Shown here in pieces: positions 55,370 to 64,000 of a stretch of 64,000 nucleotides of DNA. Origin of the DNA: Undaria pinnatifida (taxonomy: Eukaryota; Sar; Phaeophyceae; Laminariales; Alariaceae); the NCBI GenBank assembly GCA_012845835.1, contig JABAKD010000010.1:17309204-17373203 (forward strand), in the 5' to 3' direction. Numbering within the stretch: the stretch's first letter is position 1; every line of letters begins with the position of its first letter. A program made the translations under genes and the position numbers. Below the pieces are notes generated by a model that had not been told where the DNA came from, made no database searches, and saw nothing but the letters and a program-made list of their open reading frames with translations.

Positions 55370-56400
55370 TAAACACCCCACCTGGAATCAAAATATGCCA
55401 GAGCAATAAACACTACCAGGCAGTTGATATCACCGCATTATATTTCTAGCCATCGATGTCGTAGCTTCAATCCCCCCCCCCCACCCCCCCCTCCCCCCAA
55501 ACGCCCCCTCCTTCCCTACCACCCGAACCATCGCCTAGACATAGCACCACGTGTATAGCAAGTCCCTACATCTGTGCGACCTAAAGCTATTGAATACCCC
55601 TTTCCCCCCCCCTCCCGCCCCCTCCTTCCCCGAACCCCCCCTCCCCACCCCTTCGAACACTCCGCCCTCTCCTCAACGGGTACACGACTTACAGCATACA
55701 CATGATAAACTGATGCATTTCTGGATGGAGTGTATTTTTATACTTCGAAGTATTTAATATGTACCACGTACGGTATTCTTGTAAAAAAGTAAAATACACT
55801 CCAGCAGCAGCAGGGAGATCGAATATTTTGTCGAAACTCATCTTTGCAAGCTGTGTGTGATACTCCGATCGCGCGTATTACGGGTTGTGTGTCCTCATTA
55901 AGGATATAGGTCGGCGACTCCCCTTGCAACTACAGCAGTGTAGCTATCAGGGTCAACAGGGTGATGTTAGTCAGTCTGTGCGCGGAAACTATCAAACCCG
56001 TTTCTGAGGGGGACAAAATCTGACAGCTGTGGAAGGAAATGCATCAGTTTATTATCAAGTGAATCCTGCAAGTCGAATAACGAGTGAGGGGAGGGCGGAG
56101 TTTTGAAGGACGTGGGGGCCTGATTTTGATCAAAAGGGGGGCGGGAGGGGGGAAGGGGGGGGAAGGGGACGGGTGGGGCAGGTTAATTTGTGCATGGAAA
56201 GTATAAATCCTTCTTGTGGGGGAGGGGGGGGGAAATGTGCCGGGGGGGGGCGGGGGGCGGGGGGGGAGGGCTTTAGGTCGCATAGATGTAGGGGTTTGCT
56301 ATACGCGTGGTGCTAGGTCTAGGCGATGGTGCGGGTGGTGGGGAAGGAGGGGGCGTTCGGGGCGAGGGCGGGTGAGAATTGCAGCAGCGGCATGGACGGC
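55370..56400. mobile_element. Compact foldback element with deleted left core
   Basis: The left arm 55370-55737 has the standard modules but jumps from TGATAAACTGATGCATTTC straight to TGGATGGAGTGTATTTTTAT, omitting about 220 bp of core. The loop (55738-55790) contains TACTTCGAAGTA. The right arm 55791-56400 has the full core, the ACGTGGGGGCCTGATTTTGA block, G tracts and the GGTGCGGGTGGTGGGGAAGG block at its outer end. Confidence 0.75.
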
Positions 56401-57179
56401 TCATGTAGCAGATGAAGATTACGCGGGGAGTAGGCATAGAAGAGGGGGTTAGACTTTGTGCATAATACATGATAGATAGTTTCCTTTTTTTGTCTCCGAG
56501 GCTTTATTCTGTCGGGAATTTTAGCAGTGATTGATCAACGTTGTCGGATGGTCAGCACAACGAAAACAACAGCAACAACAAGTGTCCCTCCCGCGGTGGC
56601 ACAAGCTCTCCTTAGCGGCCTAACACACACCCTTCTCCAGTAGTAGTACTACTACTTACTGTCCATCGTGTTTGCGAGATACCAGTGACCCGTGCTACGT
56701 ACGATAAATAGAGGTGAACCGCTTTTTTTTTCTGCGGCTCGTCGCTTTAGGTCCTTCTTAACCCAATAAAATAAACAAAATTCGATGAAAAAAAAAACAA
56801 TGAACTAAAATTTCGACGGAAAAAAAAAAAAAAAATCTAAAAAAAAATCGACGAAAAAAATATCAACTAATAAAGCTAGAAGAAAAAAAATCGACGACAA
56901 AAACCCCAATACAGTACTCGTAACCAGAAATTTCGACGAAAAATAAACCAACAAACTTAAACCTCGACGAAAAAAATAAACGAGAAAGATGAAAAAAAAT
57001 CGACAAACGAAAAAAAAAACTGCACTACAAGTACACCGCGGATAAAGTATGATCCCATCTGGTTTATTAGTAGGTAAATGAAACGAAAATTCTGAAAAAA
57101 GAAATGACAAATTCGGACGATTTGGGGTCATCAAGGAGCCTTGTAGTGGCACTCGCGAGGGGGGGATGCGTGGTTGATA
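56401..57179. other. A-rich spacer, no gene seen
   Basis: 56780-57030 is A-rich with recurring TCGACGAAAAAAA motifs. A 143-codon minus frame over it reads Phe/Leu-rich low complexity and is not called. Confidence 0.45.
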
Positions 57180-57560
57180 GGTGCTGGGAAGCGTGCTCCT
57201 CATGGTTTCCAGTGTCTTTGGTCGGTCTCTTCTCATGGTTCGCTGGATAGACTCAATTCGTAGCTTTTTTGCATTATTTCCCTACATAGCATAGCATACT
57301 AAAACACAGACATAATAACAGGACTGCAGGGTAGCGCAGGGGTAGTAGCGCAGGGTAGAGCAGGGTAAGGAGTGAGATGAAGGGCGTCTTTTCTTGTCCC
57401 ATCATCGTCACCTAACGTCACCGCCCATCTATGGTGGCCTTGACGTGAGTGTGACTTCTCTACTATCACGTGGTTTCACCACAACCATGACATGGTTTCG
57501 CGTCGAATCTATAAACTATCCTTCTACCGAGGGCGCTCCATTGCAGCCCCCCACCATTGT
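57180..57560 (+). repeat. Diverged dispersed repeat, copy 2
   Basis: Counterpart of 5340-5720: CTGGGAAGCGTGCTCCTCATGG, CATGACATGGTTTCGCGTCGAA, CTACCGAGGGCGCTCCAT. Confidence 0.55.
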
Positions 57561-57659
57561 TCAGAAATCGTTTCGGACGAAAAGTGGTGATATACCTCTT
57601 GGGTGGGGGTAGGTGTTGGGAACGGAGTCGTCCCATGCTAGTAGGTAGGGGGTGAAGCA

Positions 57660-57726
57660 GAAGTTTCGGAGAAGTTTCGGAGAAGTTTCGGAGAAGTTTC
57701 GGAGAAGTTTCGGAGAAGTTTCGGAG
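57660..57726 (+). repeat. (GAAGTTTCGGA)6 tandem repeat
   Basis: Six exact 11-bp units. Confidence 0.95.
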
Positions 57727-57765
57727 CTCCTACCCGCGAGGAGTCACTCAATCGGTATCTCACGT

Positions 57766-57857
57766 TGTTATGGTTATTAGTGGGGTGGTATTAGTCCGTT
57801 TGACCACTCGCAAAAGGTTGAACCAACAATAGCTCACCCAAACTAAGCCTTATGACT
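57766..57857 (-). repeat. Solo terminal repeat of the TRIM family
   Basis: GTCCGTTTGACCACTCGCAA, AGGTTGAACCAACAATAGCT and ACCCAAACTAAGCCTTATG match the TRIM repeats in reverse. No internal region follows, consistent with a solo LTR left by recombination. Confidence 0.75.
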
Positions 57858-58129
57858 TGGAAGGCGTTCGTTAGCGAGACCCGGCCAACATTTCTATGCG
57901 CTACTTAAAAAAGACTATATATACGTAGAATACTCGAAAAATGATCAGACTTTAATTTAGCCGATAGTCCCAAGCGGTCAGGAAAAAAACTTTTGGCCCA
58001 GCAAGTATAACCCTTTGCCGTGTGGAGTGACTCAACCAAAACCAAACGGTCTAGTTGGTATTGAAACCATCGAATGTCACGATCTCTAATGCCATAAACA
58101 AACTCAACCCAACCCATGGGAATTCAGAA

Positions 58130-58308
<179 letters not shown>

Positions 58309-58310
58309 GG

Positions 58311-58471
58311 TATGTGTGTGTGTTCTTCACATTAAACCGTTCTTCTACTCGTCGACATCCAGCACACCCAGTGTCCGTACTGATTCTTCACCCTAGAAAG
58401 ATCAGCTCTGTGGTCACAAGCTACGACACAGAGATAATGCATCGTAATGCATTCGACAACGCAATGTCATG
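58311..58471 (+). repeat. Dispersed repeat R170, copy 3
   Basis: Starts with GTGTGTGTGTTCTTCACATT and is nearly identical to 34530-34690. Confidence 0.75.
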
Positions 58472-58544
58472 TAGTGTGTACTGGCTGTACGTATTACGTA
58501 GTCTTCTAGAAAACTGCTGGTGAAAACACTACTATTATGATTAT

Positions 58545-58851
58545 TATATCATACGGAGTATATATTATAAAAATTAAAATACACTCCAGCTGTGAGATCG
58601 AAGATTTCGTCGAAACTCATCTTTGCAAGCTGTGTGTGATACTCCGATCGCGCGCATTACGTGTTGTGTGTCCTCATTAAGGATATAGGTCGGCGACTCC
58701 CCTCACAGCTACAGTGTAGCTATCAGGGTCAACAGGATGATTTTAGTCAGTCTGTGCGCGGAAACTATAAAACCCGTTTCTGAGGGGGACAAAATCTGAC
58801 AGCTGTGAAGGGAAAGGGGGGGCCTGGTTTAGATCAAAAGCGAGCGGGTTT

Positions 58852-58883
<32 letters not shown>

Positions 58884-58955
58884 AAGGGGCAATTTGTGCA
58901 TGTAAGCTATAAAGGATAAATCTGACCGTTTTGGCACCAGTATATTATTGAGGCC

Positions 58956-58986
<31 letters not shown>

Positions 58987-59065
58987 CTCGATATGTGCCT
59001 GGAAACTATACATTATTTCGAGGGGATAAATGTGACATTTTTGGAAATAATACATCAGTTTATCG
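58545..59065 (+). mobile_element. Foldback family, single right arm
   Basis: Full core from ACACTCCAGCTGTGAGATCG (58580) to GGGGACAAAATCTGACAGCTGT (58790), then G tracts at 58857-58883 and 58957-58983 with the GTGCATGTAAGCTATAAA and GTGCCTGGAAACTATACA modules, ending near CAGTTTATCGAGTATTA. Confidence 0.75.
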
Positions 59066-59238
59066 AGTATTATATACTGTTACATGCTTTTCCAACCCAG
59101 CGGATTTTTGGGAAATCGCAAACTCCCTCTTCTTCCCAAATAGTGCTCTCTTCTCTTCTGGGACTCGTAGGCCAACACCTCTCCTCCTTCCAGGAGCGTA
59201 TGGTGGTCTCCTCTTCTTCCTCGTCCTCTCGGGCTGTC

Positions 59239-59362
59239 AAGACATCAAGACATCAAGACATCAAGACATCAAGACATCAAGACATCAAGACATCGAGACA
59301 TCACGACATCAAGACATCAAGACATCAAGACATCAACACATCAAGACATCAACACATCAACA
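59239..59362 (+). repeat. (GACATCAA)n octanucleotide repeat
   Basis: About fifteen units with a few GACATCGA and CACATCAA variants. Confidence 0.95.
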
Positions 59363-59376
59363 GTAAGTATTAACAA

Positions 59377-59487
59377 CTATTACGTGGGACCATAGTAAAT
59401 AGGACCAAATATTGTTAGTCAAAATAGGGAAATATATTGGTTTTTGTGTGTACCGTAGGTCCTGTTTACTATGGTCCCCCGTAATAG
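59377..59487. mobile_element. 111-bp MITE, copy 2 (better preserved)
   Basis: The left end CTATTACGTGGGACCATAGT and its continuation AAATAGGACC pair with the right end, whose reverse complement reads CTATTACGGGGGACCATAGT AAACAGGACC. Almost perfect 30-bp inverted ends, no coding capacity. Confidence 0.85.
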
Positions 59488-59739
59488 CCGGTGGGAAACG
59501 TGTATATGTATTACAAAAAAAAATTAAGTTCGTGTTCAGCTTGAAACATCCCCCCCACGATCCTCGAACTCCAACCAAAAATGCCTTCCCTCCAAAAATG
59601 TTCATGCACCCCATGAGGCAGTTACATCGTAACGCCCATTGCTGTCTCTGGAGTGGCCACACCAGAAAACAAAGCATCTCCTTCGGCGGTGTCATCCACA
59701 AGCAAGAAAGTAGGCACAACAAGGCGCCGAAACGTCCGT

Positions 59740-59940
59740 GTTGCGAGCGGTTCTTGGGAGGATGCAGTTCACCCTTCACGAGACTCGCCGGACACCTCAC
59801 GGCGCTTCGCGCTTGGTGCAAGCAATGTCTGCCTGGTTGTTGGTGAAAACCCGACGTGCTCCGTCCCGGCATAGATAGTAGGGATGCGAGGGTCAACGGT
59901 CATACGACTACCGACCACCATGCACAAACTGAGTACACCC
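59740..59940 (+). repeat. Dispersed repeat D, copy 2
   Basis: GCGAGCGGTTCTTGGGAGGA to CACAAACTGAGTACACCCCC. Closest to 62230-62432. Confidence 0.75.
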
Positions 59941-60639
59941 CCCCCGCGCGCGCGCGCCCGTCCGGAGAGAGGGACGGGATGGGGGAGGATGGGGGGGGGA
60001 GGAGAAGGGCAGTAGAGGGACGGGAGGGCGGGGGCGGGGGGGGGGGGGGGGGGGGCGAGAACAACCGACCATTGGTTATAGTATTTGTGACATTATTTTA
60101 ATAAGAACTTCCGTAATGTGCGCAAGCTTTTTTTCGCCCCCCCTCCAAACCCTGACACGACCTAACCCGCGATGAGATACACGCTGGTGAGCAAGGGTGC
60201 TTGGGGGCCGAGGGGGGGAAGGGGTACCACAATCCAACCGACCAATGCAGACACGTAGTTGCGATGTTATGTTTATCAGCAACTCGCGTAACGTGAGCAA
60301 CCTGAGTTTGTTGGTTTGTTCTCTTAAATTCACACACCTAAATCACCTAGCCTTATCTAACCAGAAAAGAGGTACATACCAGCACGCAAATGTGCAGGAG
60401 GGACGAAGGAGGGGGGGTAGGGGAACGGCGGAGGGGGCGGGCGCAGGGGGGGGTGACAACCGCCGAACCGTCCAAAGCCATCTTGTGTTGATACATATTT
60501 TCAAAAAAATCTCGCGAAACATGCGCAACCCGTCCCCCGGCCCCTCCCCCTCAAACGCCCAACCCGCAAAGAGGCAGATGCCAGCAAACAAGAGTGCTTG
60601 AGGGACAAGCGCGCGCGGGGGGGGGGGGAGGGGAGGGGT

Positions 60640-60760
60640 GTACTCGATATTCATGCATGGCCGTGGTCGTATGACCATAGACCCTCGCATCCCTACCACT
60701 ATGCCGGGACGGAGCACGTCGGGTTATCACCGACCAGGCAGACATCGCGTGCACCAATGG
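60640..60760 (-). repeat. Dispersed repeat D, copy 3
   Basis: ATTCATGCATGGCCGTGGTC, GACCATAGACCCTCGCATCC, GCCGGGACGGAGCACGTCGG; interrupts the degenerate tandem array. Confidence 0.7.
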
Positions 60761-60934
60761 CGAGAGAGTGGGGGAGGAGGGAAGTGCCAGCCCAACCGAC
60801 CACTGTCTTTTTATGTAGTAATGGTAATGTTTTAGTTTTGACATTGTAACCAGAAACGTGTGTAGCATTCACAAGCAAGGATGCGCAGGAGGGAGAGGCA
60901 GACAGGGGGGCGGGGGGGGGGGGGGGGGGGGGGG

Positions 60935-61135
60935 TACTCATTTTATTGCTTGCCTTAGTCGTTTGACCATTGACCACGCATCCCTTTCGAGACAGAGCAC
61001 CGTTCCTACTCCTAATAAAGACACCTCCAACATTTGGGCGCTCATTACGCTTCTTCCATATACTACATAAAAACTGTCTGATTTTCTTATCTCCGTCCTG
61101 TTTCGCCATGTGTGGCAAGGGGGGGCGGGGGCGAT
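60935..61135 (-). pseudogene. LINE 3'-end fragment, minus copy
   Basis: The minus strand reads AKQDGDKKIRQFLCSIWKKR and NERPNVGGVFIRSRNGALSR, then KGCVVNGQTTKASNK. The same DNA, inverted, lies at 62750-62925. It is the extreme C-terminus and 3' UTR of a LINE ORF. Immediately outward is a poly-G tract (60910-60934). Confidence 0.65.
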
Positions 61136-61450
61136 AGCCGAACATTTTTTTTTGTACTTGTGACATTTTCGCCAGGAGGTTTGCGAAAGTGTGGGTAACC
61201 TGTTCTCTCTTCGCCCCCAGCACCTGATCACCTATAAACCGCAAGGAGATACGACGCAAACAAAACGAGGGTGCGGGGGAGGGGGGGCGAGCTGACAGCA
61301 ACCGATCATCAGTATTTTTTTTCTTCATTTTGATATTTTTTTCAGAAGCTTAAGGTAACGTGCGGAACCTGTTCATTGTCCTCCTCTAACATCTACCCTG
61401 GCCTGATAGAGGACAATAGACAGATGCCAAGCACAAGCAGAAAACGCCTG

Positions 61451-62229
61451 CTACGTATGATACACGGTAAGAGAAAGGTGCACGAAACTTGTTACTGTGA
61501 GGTTGTTGTGGGAGCTATCGACGCCCACGGTCCAAAAACTCAAAAATTAGAAGAAAAAAAAGTGGGTAAGTGCAACCCGGCGTATTCCACACGAGGAAGC
61601 GACCGGTGACTTGCCAAGAATAATTTTTGTATTTTTTTGGGGGGAGAAGCGATGATAATCCTACCGGAGTAGTCTACCACATCATTACTTTTTTTTCCGT
61701 CAAAAACTTGCTTCACATGCGTGTGTGTGAGAGCAACTTTTTGGTTTTTATTGTGCCCCCCCCCCCTTCTCTATGAACATCTACCGGTAACCTGCAAAAA
61801 CGAGAATGGCATATTCGGATGATTTTATTAATAGATTAAGGGGCCTCGTTACCCAGATAACATTTTCGCCAAAAAGGGGTATACCTTAATACCCCGTTCG
61901 TTGCATATGCGTTCATCTATAACCTCTCTCATGTTGGTATCACGTACTTCCACAGGCGAGATTTCTGCCGACGATGTCTCGATGTCCCGATCTCTATAAT
62001 AGGAGATGTACCGGAAAAATCAACAGCACAGACAGCGTGGGCCATGGTGGTGGTTGTGTATATAGAGTAAACAATTTTTGTTTTTGTTTTGTTTCCTGTT
62101 TTGTTTTTGCTCACCTCGTCGTGGCATTCTTTTTTTTTTGTTTACCCCCTTTCTCCCTCCCTACACGTTTACCTAAGAGCCAGGGTCACAAAGCAGAGAC
62201 TCTTATCCCCCCCCCCCCCCCTCTCCGCT
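61451..62229. other. No gene seen
   Basis: Short frames only. A C tract at 62201-62220 borders repeat D copy 4. Confidence 0.35.
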
Positions 62230-62432
62230 ACGGTCCGTCTTACGAGCGGTTCTTGGAAGGATGCAGTTCACTCTTCATGCGACTCGCCGAACACCTCACG
62301 GCGCTTCACGCTTGGTGCAAGCAATGCCTACGTACCTGGTTGGCGAAAACCCGACGTGCTCCGTCCCGGCATAGTAGGGATGCGAGGGGCTATGGTTATA
62401 CGACTACGGCCATGCGCAAACTGAGCAAGCCC
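62230..62432 (+). repeat. Dispersed repeat D, copy 4
   Basis: ACGAGCGGTTCTTGGAAGGA, CGAACACCTCACGGCGCTTC, CCGACGTGCTCCGTCCCGGC. Confidence 0.75.
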
Positions 62433-62447
62433 CCACCCCCCCCTCCC

Positions 62448-62940
62448 CGCTACTACGCGAAAAAGCTGAAACTGCGATTTCGTGTAGGGGACCTGGAGCT
62501 ACCAGAAAGAAGAAAGAGATATACCAGTAGTCGGGAGGAGAAGGACGTGGCTACAAGTATGTGCCCGCGTGGCACAACAATACAGAGTAGGACTTACATA
62601 GTAGGAGAATGTGATATATACAAGGAGGAACGGGATGCGTTAGAGGAGGAGATGAGGAAATTAGACGTGTGTGACATGGAAGAGTTTGGTAGACGCGAGA
62701 GTAGCGAGAAAACGATCGCTATCCTACGAGATAGATGGTGGCCGCAGACGGCGAAACAGGACGGGGATAGGATAATGAGCAAACAGTTTTTTATGCAATA
62801 TATGGAAACAGCGTAATGAGCGCCCAAATGTTGGAGATGTCTCTGTTAGGAGTAGGAACGGTGCTCCGTCTCCAAATAGATGCGTGGTCAATGGCCAAAA
62901 TGACTAAGGCAAGCAACAAACGAGAACGCCCCCCCTTATC
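62448..62940 (+). pseudogene. LINE C-terminal domain and 3' end, plus copy
   Basis: An open frame to TAA at 62814 reads KLRFRVGDLELPERRKRYTS, then CPRGTTIQSRTYIVGECDIY (a C..H..C knuckle typical of the post-RT end of LINE proteins; the usual second Cys is Arg here), KEERDALEEEMRKLD and AKQDGD. The last residues are shifted relative to the minus copy at 60935. The RT itself is absent, so this is a 5'-truncated LINE copy. It is a different family from the one at 2540-4240. Confidence 0.65.
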
Positions 62941-64000
62941 ATGCCCCCCTTGACATGCCCCCCCCACCCCCCCCCTCCCCGGTGCGGTCCTTCATTTTTG
63001 TCGCGAGAAGACTTCGCCTAGCCCTTTCTTCCCTTGTCGACTCGCATCGAAATTGCGCCTGACCAGACGGAGTAAACAGTGAATGCTTTGATTTGATGTG
63101 GCGGATGATGCACGTAGTATTGTCAACCTACTCACTCATTCATCGTATGATTGGTTGTGTAGCCCAACAAAAAATGAGGAAGTCAGCCTCGTCAACCGGC
63201 CGGAAGAAGAGTATAATACGCTTTATTATGTCGTAGGCAGTGAAAAATCGAAATGCACCCCATCCAGCTGGAGATCGAAGCAAAAAGATCAAGATGTTGT
63301 CGAAACTCACATATTATTCGCAAGCTGTATAGTATGTGTCACTCCGATGGCGCGTGTCATGTAGTAGTACTGATAGCAGTGAGTGTAGTGGGCATGGACA
63401 TGTTGCGATCCAGATATTTTGCATACATACATGCTGTTGTGACATACTACATGTATGTATGTCGTGATGCATACACCAGGTATTACATGTGTTACAGGTT
63501 GTAAACATATTACATGACATATATATATGCATATTATGTATTATGCCATCTTTATTATTATTGTCAGAGCGAGTGGTGATCTTGAGGGTCACAAAGCGAC
63601 GGTTCGAGAGAGCCAAGATTGTCTGGTTGTCTCCGACACAGAGTTAGACCGCCGGTGTTATGCCGGGCGTGCATGAAGGTCTATAATATGATCCCCGAAT
63701 AAATCACGAGTGTGAGTCAGCTGATGAATAAAAAAGTGAAAAAAAATCAAGGAGGCGTATATTCATGCTGTATCCAGATACGAGACACCTAATTGTCAAC
63801 AAAGCGAATACTGTACGAATTAATCTACTTTGTAGTGTGGAGGTGGGATTGTTCCAAGTAGACGGGAGGGACGGGAGGGCAGAGAGGAGCTCAGATCGTT
63901 CGCCGCGGTGGGGAGGGAATAAGGGAGCGGGAAAGGGGAGAGAGGAGATGGATACGAAAAAGTCGGCATGCACTGAGGGCGAAACAAACAGCCCAATGAT
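62941..64000. other. Eroded repeat pieces, no gene seen
   Basis: 63000-63060 recalls the end of SINE-2 (CGACTCGCATCGAAATTGCG). 63250-63362 is a much diverged foldback core (CCATCCAGCTGGAGATCGAA; GTTGTCGAAACTCACA; CACTCCGATGGCGCGTGTCA). The rest has short frames without domains. Confidence 0.45.

Larger units (their letters stand above)
59990..61450 (+). repeat. Degenerate tandem array of about 200-bp units
   Basis: Six or seven units show the same order: a G-rich tract, CAACCGACCAT-like block (60061, 60237, 60460, 60795, 61296), a T-rich stretch with TGTGACATT, AACGTGCGCAACCTG-like block (60114, 60285, 60522, 61189, 61354), a C-rich stretch, AACCCGCAA(A/G)GAGATAC-like block and AGCAAGGGTGC. 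A D repeat (60640-60760) and a LINE 3' end (60935-61135) interrupt it. Confidence 0.55.

Noticed and set aside
57905..58117. 70-codon minus frame beside the solo TRIM repeat
   Set aside because: It reads like ordinary protein but is too short, has no domain I can name and no second copy in the window.

Overview
The window looks like one nuclear contig piece from a stramenopile, most likely a brown alga. This is an inference. The only intact gene encodes a heat-shock-factor-type protein of the stramenopile style in large GC-rich exons, split by a 4.4 kb intron full of repeats. The LINE, Ty3/gypsy and DIRS-like fragments resemble what I recall of Ectocarpus-type genomes. There is no bacterial operon structure, no rRNA, no CRISPR array and no convincing functional tRNA gene. 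Most long open frames are read-through of microsatellites and C-rich or G-rich tracts.

Layout. 1-5.2 kb: a dispersed repeat, a foldback arm, a GC-rich minisatellite, a decayed LINE reverse transcriptase (minus strand), a tRNA-derived SINE and a 125-bp retroposon. 6.4-8.9 kb: a large foldback (long inverted repeat) element with G/C-tract arms. 13.4-21 kb: the HSF-type gene in three exons, coding 13408-13632, 18033-19118 and 20070-20969, about 736 residues. Intron 1 holds a foldback arm and a SINE; intron 2 holds a 650-bp AGT/AGC array. The stop codon lies in the first unit of a decayed minisatellite that forms the 3' flank. 24.8-28.2 kb: SINEs, a retroposon with an 11-bp target duplication, a MITE and a 381-bp TRIM-like element. 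28.2-33.5 kb: a decayed DIRS-like element (RNase H-like and tyrosine recombinase regions, minus strand) between about 100-bp direct repeats, with a very C-rich 5' part. 33.5-39.3 kb: foldback arms, including one with 232-bp tandem modules, and SINEs.

39.4-52.3 kb: three related Ty3/gypsy remnants. Two keep recognisable LTR pairs (42254-45577 and 49289-51680); all share a C-terminal domain of one family, and a second TRIM lies at 51930-52309. 52.4-59.1 kb: more foldback elements, a MITE pair (54277 and 59377) and many short tandem repeats. 59.9-63 kb: a degenerate tandem array of about 200-bp units and two inverted copies of a LINE 3' end.

Apart from the HSF-type gene nothing here looks like a functional protein-coding gene. 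The most interesting material is the repeat biology: the foldback family with its TACTTCGAAGTA palindrome, the TRIM with pol III-like A/B boxes and a primer site shared with a gypsy-type LTR element, the DIRS-like element with flanking direct repeats, and SINEs that share a body but carry different heads.
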